A stretch of 64,000 nucleotides of DNA from Toxoplasma gondii ME49. Lineage: Eukaryota; Apicomplexa; Conoidasida; Eucoccidiorida; Sarcocystidae. The DNA is taken from contig NC_031479.1 of NCBI RefSeq assembly GCF_000006565.2, forward strand, positions 1,302,001 to 1,366,000. The letters are read 5' to 3'. The translations under genes were made by a program, and so were the position numbers. Below, in pieces: positions 24,901 through 33,600 of this stretch (position 1 is its first letter; each line of letters begins with the position of its first letter). The notes beneath the pieces were generated by a model that was not told where the DNA came from, did not search any database, and worked only from the letters and a program-made list of their open reading frames with translations.

Positions 24901-25241
24901 CTGACAACGAGGCCGGAAGGAAAGTTAAAAGGTCGAGGCGGGCCACACGGACTCGCAGGTATCTTCGAATCCGAGCGTTCCGACGGTCTTCCGGCTTTGC
25001 CCGACGGCTGTTTCGTCGCTCGGTCTTGCCGCGTTTCTGCGTCTTCTTCAGCGACGGCGGCCTCCGCGCTGCCTTTGTCGGAGTCTGAGACAGCACCATG
25101 GTCGCCAGGAACGATGGCTGAAGAAAAGGAAGAGCACGAGTACACACGAAGTTCCGACCCCACACCGGCACACAGCAGCTGGTCGCCGTACAAGAAGGCG
25201 ACAGCCTTCGCGCTGTTTGTGCTGCAGAGCCGAGACAGCAT
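18990..25241 (-). CDS. giant WDR6/Trm734-like WD40-repeat protein
   Basis: A single uninterrupted frame of 2083 codons encodes a WD40 protein of the WDR6 (yeast Trm734/Rtt10) family. Trm734 partners the methyltransferase Trm7 for 2'-O-methylation of position 34 in the tRNA anticodon loop; that role here is inferred from family. The N-terminus AVAFLYGDQLLCAGVGSEL fits the family opening. Diagnostic blocks follow: GHRGVIFKVCF...SASDDREVRLWW (about residue 457), GHRSRVWDIALLD (about 565), GEDSSCRIWSLRGEFLYSLL then GHAGRGVRAV (about 625-650), and SGGEDGDVKLWSLED. Later blades include FHGREVWSVCWLDEETLATG and VASCGDDQSVTVQF, and the end is IECFQFRE. Human WDR6 is about 1120 residues; the extra length is hydrophilic, low-complexity insertions between blades, common in coccidian proteins. 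No introns are needed. The many rightward frames within it are antisense shadows. Confidence 0.85.
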   Translation of the reverse strand: MLSRLCSTNSAKAVAFLYGDQLLCAGVGSELRVYSCSSFSSAIVPGDHGAVSDSDKGSAEAAVAEEDAETRQDRATKQPSGKAGRPSERSDSKIPASPCGPPRPFNFPSGLVVSAPFSSATHILGLSASSTYIAAYGLGHLVLYQLQWIEGSPETVDRRDGEETRTRASVPEDSRFSPCEKAQESCSETSGAGVNSKAARNGLLPHGPHVRAQLSQPFRYASRHWILDVRILQNSAARVERNGEVDVNTTSERQTPPALAPFLLVGTALGRVDLLDSGASTLLASWTCTDRSLLYSLAVHIPLAQWSSGNRPAAPENKYALADDAADGRFPPDTRGTHFAATQSCTSITVASGTVYSSILLWNLVFPQSQESRCFRVAPRGEEPEAEVSRPPESSDSGHSPAGGSESGKPCVNGGGSPDPSMQSICNTDGQSSQVHLSDFCGASTNRDSPRSVAPRQVLRGHRGVIFKVCFYLDGLLLCSASDDREVRLWWKSSVVKADGEMQTNAGKGEGRDKAEKRNEEVSGADKGRALPSGLESLRQKSAAAPGSVCVLESKCTESGYACVATLKGHRSRVWDIALLDVSSGRSFAFPGTDPQGTSGAGLPVHVSSDRLFEEAQRRYFIVSAGEDSSCRIWSLRGEFLYSLLGHAGRGVRAVCTPEKPTAPVSRRVPLIASGGEDGDVKLWSLEDSPTFGEVLESHCKRLGQPASGQAMNSSESGTERETERGERGDNVSCQSSGAGRRTVVWNCRDHSGPNDFVREVRLLDTDSALVATNFGCVFFLSLSRGLRHCWGQKGSGVRFSSLSHSGDSSQIDKGSPPLGRENEGDCVAASFLLVKVPAVLTCLRVLDGLVTAGCADGTVVGFVFCPRTLNATESSRDPEREANREMEPALEPPKRWSCFQRARVGNLFQIALPASHNDVCALQRPGLLGGLHAAARSTFSTKSFWSEVRDHRNAYGKTGTPATDLRSTSVTGTTHSGSDDARVSHANGTATDFGEPHDLGDTPTQHPVENIVVATDHTGVVSLWAVSTGRGKKQPDAVSTLSEERQFPDRIDGAFQRSDEDTPRAADALHRLHAEPVVEWVASTQLPHAGRSKTDASRCFSCLGLLCVEQATSRLPEATGSGADGAAGENTHGSHELSILIVLGDEGGSLHVVQAVVPERTSAWMGGELQAEPHRSERSVERHRRATWAWSEARSRLAHSLKGVHKGKKVWDVVAQGHFLLSCGGDGTILLLRVTKQKSDGVTLSRSRADRLGQDGEVDQRGSEDKNEPCFPFAVTLCPVSCVRVPQLTLMYSLVPTETAPLWWSENDGGQSEGVAGSPGGDVGPLRHNWLCAFRTADFVLFDLRTSMELMRVRCGNSRRPLDFHREHAQQYTFTSAMKHLLYFHVHGRAASPSTAKMPSFGVGDPTTEAKCNKPAPCAVAEDGRISGETTRERRNQSDTSAPRELPEGSSRSAASSDDLSAHAATLPSLLEYTRRSASFNPGFHGREVWSVCWLDEETLATGGEDNSVKIISIVDAEVSRHLADSNPRDHTRQLGHLATANPTRTDGGNVTKKIRGSFSDRTDQKQLDSDSPRSLGGTQLLCTSSATPSKWHFQVIQTGVHHTAAVRSVRLLGSLPSKSRFLESQTVLQMLVSVGARNIVNLFFVSPPAPRSSAPGGVSATLSQKNNPLRISHALSARLSNRGQGTEVRLNGVDGFVERDCLSKPSERDRGEVNTSEFRDGTESLTVHMWTAASSAEVAYVEATLVLTRSQEFGQLAHGDRSRNSRLEKRASCPLEGAALCVRVVCLDTHANDAGGCSFASSQTEFGSEEPSRTNTHGVLVLVGMTTGEIAVFLGDTSAAVPRLERLGTLHAHQCGVNDLEVAETQNALGTKVESGASVASPAGLGSSALAESEMESPCYCVASCGDDQSVTVQFICVEHEENNASLSLRLISACRVENAHASSARSCSLLFPLLFTVGWDRWVQVWTIRPGVASGGCDGNENSSSRLVKGAEPIQRSCATRKPSLTAQRLNARSRECQQRRYWGESTTIDETQIFSVERVDAIKTSVADAAHLDGKPVPGGVRVCVVGSSGGIECFQFRE

Positions 25242-25281
25242 TTTTCAGTTCGGGGTCATTTTCTCGAGAAACGAAGACGCC

Positions 25282-25289
25282 TGCATGCA
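25282..25289. promoter_or_regulatory. TGCATGCA palindrome just upstream of the WDR6-like gene
   Basis: TGCATGCA lies about 41 bp before the ATG of the leftward WD40 gene. It matches the Toxoplasma [T/C]GCATGC[G/A] promoter element. Its closeness to the start suggests a core promoter or 5' UTR site; function is inference. Confidence 0.4.
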
Positions 25290-26427
25290 CTGAAATTCAA
25301 AGAGAGGTGGACACTTAGCATTCCAGGAAAAAAAGGCTAGCTGCTGGACAGCAGCGACTGACGCTTGAGAGGGAGAAGAGTCAGAGAACAATAGTCGCAG
25401 GCACAGATAAAGAGAATGGCTCGACAGATACCGTGACGCAAGCTTCGGTTTGCGTAATCAAAACAGACAGCGTAAAAAACAAGGCAAGAGCGACACTGTG
25501 TTGGAAAGCGCAAATCTCTGCTGTGTTGACGTCAGCAACGAGCGAACACCGGCGGCTGCTTCGACTATGCAAGCATCAGGACACCCGCAACAGAAAATTG
25601 AAAAGCGAGCAAACATCTGTACTTGTTCGTCGGAAAAAACATCGACGCTACGTGTGGATCGATTCATCTCTTCAAACAAGGCTGAGTGAGGGCCGTCTTC
25701 TTCTTTATTTGTTGCATGCAGACGCATCGAAATGTGCATGTATCGGGGATTTGAGGACTAGAGAAAGTCACGCGGAAGGCAAAGGTAAGAAAAATGTTTG
25801 GGGGCGGCTGATGTGAGCTCATAGCCAGAAGAGCTGGGCTCCGCGACAGGGAAAAGAGCTTCTTAGTGCTGGCACGGAAAACGCAGACACGGCCGTCGAC
25901 TTTGGAAGCCAGCGAAAGCGGAAGCGGCTATGCGAGACAGAGACAAAACTTCGGTCTGGCATCAGTACGCAAACAATGAAGCTGTTTCAGACGGGAACAT
26001 AATGCCAACCATCATCCTCTTGTTCCTGGAGGTCTCTCTGCGTGTTTTGGAGAGTAAAATGGGGAAGTCTGTGCCAAAGTTACCGACAAGTCCGCCGCTC
26101 CTACAGGAAGTGAAACCGCGAGTCGTCGTTACTTGTAGGATCCAGCCCCAGCACATTGAATATATCAGGAGAGATATAAGTATCTAGTACTCTGGAAATG
26201 ATAGTTCATATAAACCGATGAATGCTCGTTTATGATATGTAACAGGGAGCTCTCTTCAGGTGTTATTTAAGTGATAATTCAAGCCATGAGTAAGTAAGGA
26301 AAAGGGCAGGTTAACCGTTATTGAAACACAACAGTTGAGGACGCAAGTTTGGAAAAATGGATGCAGAACTATATAGTGGTGTATATACAGCCATGTAGAC
26401 TGGTACATATATGCATGTATATATATG

Positions 26428-26432
<5 letters not shown>

Positions 26433-26487
<55 letters not shown>
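26433..26487. repeat. compound (TA)n(GA)n microsatellite
   Basis: A TA run of about 28 bp passes directly into a GA run of 27 bp ending at 26487, preceded by degenerate TATG/TACA words from 26405. Such compound tracts are prone to length change. Confidence 0.93.
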
Positions 26488-26492
<5 letters not shown>

Positions 26493-28361
26493 CGAGAGGC
26501 GGGTGGCGCTTGTATGCCGTCAGCTTGAAGCAGCTACACTCTAAACGTTCACAAATGATAGCTTAGTTGATGCTAAACGCATTGATCTGAAGCGCGTGAC
26601 CAGCCCAAATGAACAAAAAAAGCAGCGCTTGTTAAACTAATCTGTACGGAATTCCATGTTCCTGGAGGCAGGACCAGTTGATCTACCTCGAAGATCGACC
26701 GATGTCCAGAACTATCGGCTGATGTGTCCCAGATGTGTAGGGCCGTACTGAAGGAAGATGAAAATAAACATGGCCGCCAAAAGTGTCAGCGCTTGGACGT
26801 GAAAGACTGATGCTATGCATAGTGTTCCCCTGTTTTTTTGTATGAGAGTGATCGGTGCTGCAAGTAGAAGTACTACTGGAGAAGACGGAGCAGGCGTCTC
26901 ATTTCATCAAAATGGTCTATGTAAACAGAAGCGCATTCTAAGTGAAGGTGAAGCGCATGCCTAGAAGCTAAACTCGTCTTGCCTAAAAACTCGAGGGTCG
27001 GAATCAGTGCTCTTCGGTGTGTCAGGGACTGTGGCTTCTTCCGAAGCAAGGCAGAAACAGTGGGGGGGGGTCTTTATCCTATGTGAGTTCCCTTCCTGCT
27101 TCCCAAAGGGGATTCAGCAGCGCACTGTCACTTCCATACAATCTTGAAACACTCTCCTGGCGAAGCGACGCTTGTTTTTCCCCCGTGGCCATGGCAGTCT
27201 CTCGTCATATATATCGTGCTATCGAGTCGCGATCGACAGCCCGAGCAAGAAAAAGATCCACCATGTTGGTTTGCACCCTTCGGACAAAAAATCGCTCACG
27301 CGGCAACCTCTGAAACAAATGTTGGGGACGCCACGTTCACGGATAAGGCGTGACCATTGAGTTCTAGATCTCATTATCATGAGCTAGTAGTGGACGGAAT
27401 CTTTTTGGAAAATGGAGTTGGTGTCGCGGTCAGAACGGGAGGAAATCGCATTATGACAAGAGACATACCATTCCTCTTTTGCGGACCCAGAAACGAGTCG
27501 TCGCCAGAGTGTACAAGATACGACGTACTTGACAAAAGAAAGACACACGGCCTGTCATTTTCGGAGCGGCGCGGCTCGGCGGCTCCTCACACTGGTTGCA
27601 TACACAAATAAGGTGTCTCTCCCGTTCAAATTAAAAACTTAACAGTGGACATGACTGCTTTTTCTCCTATCGTTTGTTTGCTAGAGTGGCCTCCTTTTTC
27701 AGTTCGATGCACCATGCTGGAAAAGTCAGACAAGACATTCCTCCCTCGAGCTGCCGGCGTTCAGTCTCCCGTCTCCCCCGGGAAAAAGCGACCCTCAGTA
27801 GCCCTTGAAGATTGACAGAGACAGTAAGAAGCACCATATAGTGACAGAAGATGCATGAGATGAATACCGTCCTTTCTTCATGCGGGGCTGTTGGATACTA
27901 TGGAAGTATTCTGCGCTACAGCATCACTCACGTAGGCACGACCTGGAAGAGTCAAAAATACCTACACCACGGACCGTGCCCCTTTTCAGACTGACATCCA
28001 CAAGGAACACCGCGTTTTTCGTCTTTGCGATGGTCAAAAGAATGACAGTCCTTGTACCTGTTTGATAGGCGTGGCTGCATCCGTGTTTGCGGCCTCATTG
28101 ATTGTGTGCACGCAACCAGCAGCCACACTTCCCACATCTCTCGAACGAGGCAGAGACTGCAGTTCCAGCTGAAGGAGACTGGCCACCATACCCATGGGCA
28201 GATCCACTTCACACAAACGTAGGTCTGTTTCCGCCGGTCTTCTGGCAAGAAGTGAACAGAGACAAGACATGGAAGCACACCGAGCGTGATCCCGCAGACA
28301 CGTGGCTGAGAGAAAAAGCGTTTCAGCCCTCTCTCCCTTTTGTTTCACCGGAGGTGCCAGC

Positions 28362-29785
28362 TTAGGCCTGAGCAGCGCTCTCGCTCTTCTTGGACTGAAT
28401 AGCAGCCTGGGGAGGCGGAGGAGGAGCCTTGAGAGGCGGCGGACCTGAAATCTCAACCGCCAGTTTCGCCGGCTCCGCAGGAGCTGCCTCGGTCGTCGCA
28501 GCCTCAGGAGCGGGCTTTGCCTCTTCCGCGTTTTCTACAGGTGCGGCTTCAGCAGTCGCTGCTTCAGCGGTCTCACCAGCGGGGGCGGCCTCTGTAAAAA
28601 GCAACACAAAAATGCGAAATTCAAATCGATCTCCAGACGCTCAATCCGAACTAGTTTTTTGCATCCGCTCGTTCTGCAAGCTGGAACACGTGACCGTTGA
28701 AGAAGCGCCAGCATACCACACACTTCACACTCGCGGAACCAGACACAGCACGCTTGCTGTCAGTGATCTTTTTTGGACCCCTAAACCCTAACGCGTTTTC
28801 TTTGCGAGCACTCAAGACTGCCGGAAACAAAATATGGTCTCCGAAGGGTCTTGCGCCCGTATGAACTCACAACAGTGGCCCGAACCCCCTGATCTTCCAC
28901 CTGAGCTGCTTATAATCCACTTGTTTGTAAGTCATATGACCATGGAAACCACTTTACACTGTTGAAGCTGTATTATCCCTTCCCGACCGACAACAACGTA
29001 GCCAGCGATGTAGGCCGACTTTGAGGCGGCTCCACTCTCCCCACGCGTCTTCACACCACCACCCACAAACATGTTCCAGCATCACTTGAGCTATAGCGTC
29101 TTCTACTACACACCGACGAGAACTGACAAACAGATTTCTCATCTCTGAGAGCGCTCTACGACTCACATTTCGTTGGCTGTGCAGTAGTCTGCCCAGCCGC
29201 AAACCTCTGCCCTAGCACTGGTAGATCCGACATTTTTATTTTGTCTCCTAACGAAACATCACTGGATGTCTCCTATGACTTGATCTTTCAGTTTTACACA
29301 ATAGTGAACGACAAGCCTCAGAATTCCGTTGTATCTGGCGCATCCCGAGCAACCACATTGGGGGTGGCGGTATCGCGGCTAGGCGCCTCGGAGGCTCCGC
29401 TGCATAGATCCACTACTTCCGTATTCTCACAGCGACGTGAATGTGCGAAGCAAGCGAATCGGAACTCAACAAGCTGGTTCTTATAGTCTAAGTCCCCTTC
29501 GCCATTTGGAGCGGTCGACTTCCGCGGCAGTTTTCCTGCTCGTGGTGTGGGAGCTAACTCCGCCGCTTCTCCATGCGTGCACTTCCTACCTGTGGTTGCT
29601 GCAGGAGCAGAAGCCTCCTGCGCAGGTTGTTCCGACGTCTCTTCCTTCTTCTGCTCAACAGCAGACTCCTTCTTTTCCACCGGAGCTGCAGGCACCGCGG
29701 GCTCCGGATTCGCGGGTTTTTCCGGGCTGGCCGCAGACCCGCTCTCACGGGCAGGCTGGGCGCCGCCTGACAAGCAGTTTCCCAT
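28362..29785 (-). CDS. small Ala/Pro/Glu-rich protein with MGNC acylation motif
   Basis: Two exons, 29785-29590 and 28591-28362, join in phase (donor CAG|GTAGGA, acceptor TTTTTACAG) to give 141 residues. The function is not recognised. The protein starts MGNCLSGG: Gly2 is a classic N-myristoylation site and Cys4 an adjacent palmitoylation site, so it is predicted to be anchored to the cytoplasmic face of the plasma membrane, inner membrane complex or another organelle. An upstream in-frame Met (29797, MRVI) would hide Gly2, so the second Met is preferred. The rest is low-complexity, rich in Ala, Pro and Glu, with EKKES/EQKKEE patches, repeated TEAAPAE-like units and a proline run (PPPLKAPPPPP) near the C-terminus, so it is probably disordered. 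There is no hydrophobic segment. It diverges from the Hsp90 gene. Coccidian inner-membrane-complex proteins often begin this way, but that placement is inference. Confidence 0.7.
28779..28791 (+). repeat. telomere-like CCCTAAACCCTAA in an intron
   Basis: Two adjacent units matching the apicomplexan telomeric heptamer (CCCTAAA / TTTAGGG), the second truncated by one base, sit in the intron of the MGNC gene. It is only 13 bp and may be chance. Confidence 0.5.
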
Positions 29786-30606
29786 GATGACTCTCAAGCT
29801 CTAGCGGCAGGGCCGCGGAAAAGTCAAACAAAAAAACGTAAGCAAATCTCGCTGCAGAGGACCGCGCCTCTTGGACTTTCTCAAAAATAACCGCCACGCA
29901 AAGTAGGGGTAACTGTCGACACGAGCGCACGCGCCTCTGGAAATGAATCCCACTGCGCTTTTCAATCGGGTAGCGCAAGAACGCCGCGGAATCCCGCGCT
30001 CTCAATTCCTAGGCCCACACAGCGGAGCAGCTCGAAGCTAGTGAGCACATGTAGCTCGCTCGCGATGGCGCGGCGTCATCGCGGAACAGCTCAGTGCACG
30101 CGCCTGCGGTCGCGCTGCGAAACGCGGCAGCCCGAGCCCCCCATGTTGTCTCGACAGGATCCGACGTGAAGCGAAATCACCCGTGGTCTCTCGAGTGACT
30201 TACCTCTTCCGTGGTGGGTCCTCGTGAGCCTGCATCCCCATGCCGAAACGAGAGTGTCTGTAACGAGTGTAGTTCCTGAACGGGAGGCGTGCGGGAACCT
30301 TCGGCCCTTCGCAATGGAAAACACCTTCTGAGTTGACGTGGTGTCGAAGCTTAAGAGCATAATGCTGTTGCTTGTGCGACCAAGTGGAAGAAGCAAGAGC
30401 GTGGCAGCTGGTGGAGGACGCGAGAAAAGAAGGTGAAACGCGTTGGTTTGCGCGGACTCTTTCTGGTGTTTTTCTGCCCTTTGGGGGGCTGGGAAACACG
30501 GAGAACGCCTTCACCAACAAAGAGGATGCGTCAGAATGAAAAATTTGGAGGGACTCTAACCCTCCCGCGAGAGATCTGCGATCTCTAGCATTACATCTCG
30601 GAAACC
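29786..30606. promoter_or_regulatory. head-to-head promoter region of the MGNC gene and Hsp90
   Basis: The two start codons are 821 bp apart and the genes diverge, so the promoters and 5' UTRs of both must lie here unless there are distant leader exons. The sequence is GC-rich with several CpG-rich words and no TATA-like element that I can defend. Confidence 0.5.
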
Positions 30607-33600
30607 ATGCACACATCTCCGTACATGGCCGCGAATAGGGACGGCGTCCCGAGCGCCGTCTCCTCGCGTTCGATTCCAACGGGTAGAGACGGGGCTTCTT
30701 GCACAGACGTTTGCTTGGCATTTTCCAGTTGCTGCGGTCCTAGGCCGTCTGAGTCCGTGGCTGAGGTATCGCCGCATTTGCAGAGGCAAAATGCCCGAAG
30801 CGCGCGTGTGCCACTGTCCTCTGTCACGCGCGTAGTAGTTCTGTTCCTGCTCTCGACGTCGTCCTCGCTACTCCGTGTTTCCGGCTTTACATTCGCGCCT
30901 TCCAGTCCTCGTGTGTCGGTTCTAGGTGGCACCGTCTCCGGCGGACGGTCTCCTGTGTCTGCATGCAACTCTTTCTCTGCTCGAAGTTTGTCACCCTCTC
31001 TCCTGCCTACGTCCCACCGGGGCACCCAGTTGCCCACCCAGTCGTCCGCTGCTTCTTTGTCCTTTCCGCTCTCTGTCCTAGAACTCCAGAACTCGTTTGT
31101 TTCCAGAGATCTCCCTCCACAAACCAACAGTGTGTCCGGCTCGCCTAAGGCGCTGCGTGCGTTCGTTGCTCCACCTTCGCATCGCGCCGGTGTCGGCTCT
31201 CGCGCTCCTAGGGTGTGGGCGTCGCCACAGGCGAGTTGCTTACGAAACGGGGTAAATTCCGAAAATGTTTTACCAAGCACATCGTCCTCCACTCTCGCCG
31301 CGGGTGTGCAAGCTGGAGAAAAGGGTGCCGCGCCGGCGCCGGAGATTTTCCCGTTCCAGGCCGAGGTAAAGCGGGTGCTCGACATCATTGTGAACTCGCT
31401 GTACACCGACCGAGACGTCTTTTTGCGCGAGTTGATTTCCAATGCAGCTGACGCCAGCGACAAGAAACGCATGTTGATGGAGAAGGAAGGCCGGAAATTT
31501 CGCGGGAGCATTCGGGTGCGGGCTGACCGCGAGAAGAACACGCTCACCATTGAAGACGACGGGATCGGCATGAGCAAAACGGAACTGATCAACAACTTGG
31601 GAACCATTGCTCAGTCGGGGACATATCGCTTTCTCCAGCAGCTGAAGGAACAACAGGCCGCTGGCGCCGGCGCCTCGACGCAAGCCTCTTCTCTCATCGG
31701 CCAGTTCGGCGTGGGCTTCTACTCCGCATTTCTGGTTGCGGACGCTGTCGAGGTGTACAGCACCGCGTGGAAAGGAGGCGAGGGAGCGACAGGAAAAGAG
31801 AGAGAAGTGTGGAAGTGGAAAAGCACCTGTGGCCAGACCTTCACTCTCGAGAAAGTCGACGCAGAGGCAGAACGGGCGCGGTGCCTGGCAGAGCGCAAAG
31901 TCCTTCAGGAACACTGGAAGAAGCAAAAGGCAGAGAAAGCCGATCAAGCGACACGAGGCGACAGCGGCTCGAGCCAGACTGAGGGAGAGGAGAAGGCACA
32001 GGGAGAGGAGAAATCGCAGGGTACAGAGGAGGAAGAAGAGCCGCAAGACTGGAGTGGAACGAGAGTCGTGCTGCACCTCAAGGAAGACAGCGACGACTAC
32101 CTCGAAGACTACAAGCTGAAGGAGCTCATGCGAAAGTATTCCGAGTTCATTCAACTGCCCATCCACGTGAGACACTGAAGACAACTTCGAAGCTGCTACG
32201 TGGAAAGGAACCGGTCGGGACTTGTTGAAGCGTGATAGGGGGTGATATGGTGAAGCAGGCGGCGTTTTCTGTTGCACGTCTCGGGGAGAGAATGCGTCCG
32301 GAACCTATGCGAAAAGCAGGAACTCAAAGAATCGGGGCCTTTTGTCAACCCCGCACTCTTCTCTGTATTTTGTGTTAACCGGGTGCATGCACGTCCACTG
32401 CGATCGCCGTGTCGATGGAATGGATGCAGAGCACATCAAATGCAGGGTCGGGTGGACAGACTGGGACCGCCTTAGACGACTGTGTGCAAGACAGCTAACA
32501 GTGGTGGCTTTTAGTATCCTCCACTTTGTTTCTCGACTCTGTTTCCTGGAGTTGGTGCTCACCTTACCCTGTTTGCTGCAGATTTGGTCGGAGCGCATTG
32601 AGTACGAGAGGGTACCAGAAGGCAGCGAGCAAGCGGCTGCTCCTCCGGCGAGTTCGGCCTCAGCAGATGGTCAAATGCCAGGTCTGACGCGACTCACTCC
32701 GGAAAACATCGACGAACAGCTCGGCAAAGTCGCTGGGGACCCGGGCGCGAGGCGCCAGAGTGAACCTGGATTTCCTTCCTCGACAGGCGCGGCTGGCACA
32801 AAGTTCAAAACAGTCACGCATCGGTACTACGAGTGGGAGCATCTCAATACGCAGCCGCCGATCTGGAGAAGGGATGAAAAACTGCTCACTGACAAGGACT
32901 ACGTTGATTTCTACAAGTCAACTTTCAAGGTGGGCAGCAGGAAGGGTGACTGGTTTTTTACCGTAGTGTGGGCCTCGTCGATGGTGGAGGGTGACAGCGG
33001 GGGACGCGCCTTGTGTCTTTTCGCTCGAGTTCTGCGGCTCTGCGTGCGTGCGGTGGTACAGAGACAGGTTGCAGTCAGGCGTAAGTCCAGAAGTCTATCG
33101 TTTCTTTGAGAGAAGACTCCTGCCTGTCGTGGGAGTGTGGAACCGTGCATCGAGTTTCAGTGACGCCTACGTGCGTGTATTGAGACCACAGCAGAGCGCG
33201 CGGCTTGCCTTGTATCCTCGTTCCTTCCTGCGAAACATGCCGAGTCCAGGAGTCGTGGATTCTGGTGCGATGCACTGTCCGGCTACATGCGAGTCTTCGT
33301 GAAGTGACGGAATGTGGATAGATACGCTCGTGGAGAAAGCTTTGGTCAGACCAATGATACATCAAGGCATCCGTGAGGTAATTGGTTGTGGCGGATGCGT
33401 TTGTCGAGTGTGTTTTTGTTGAGACGGCTGGGGTCAGAATGATGATTTCGCTCCCTCTACCGACGTCGCCCTTTGTCGGGTGTCAGTGAGGAGGATTTGC
33501 GATACCGGAATCAAATACATGTTTCTGAAGATCTTCCTGCCGGTCTGGTGCTGCTGTGCTTTCGTCTGCGTCGACGCGTGTGCGTGATATAGAGATGTTC

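Larger units (their letters stand above)
25242..28361. other. intergenic region between the WDR6-like gene and the MGNC gene
   Basis: Both flanking genes run leftward, so this 3.1 kb holds the promoter of the WD40 gene on its left and the 3' UTR of the acylated-protein gene on its right. No supported gene was found; open frames are under 130 codons and show no domain. A compound TA/GA microsatellite lies at about 26433-26487. Confidence 0.55.

Noticed and set aside
19002..25293. Many open frames on the + strand opposite the WDR6-like gene, some over 100 codons
   Set aside because: They lie antisense to a clear WD40 coding frame, have Arg/Ser/Pro-rich shadow composition and no domain.
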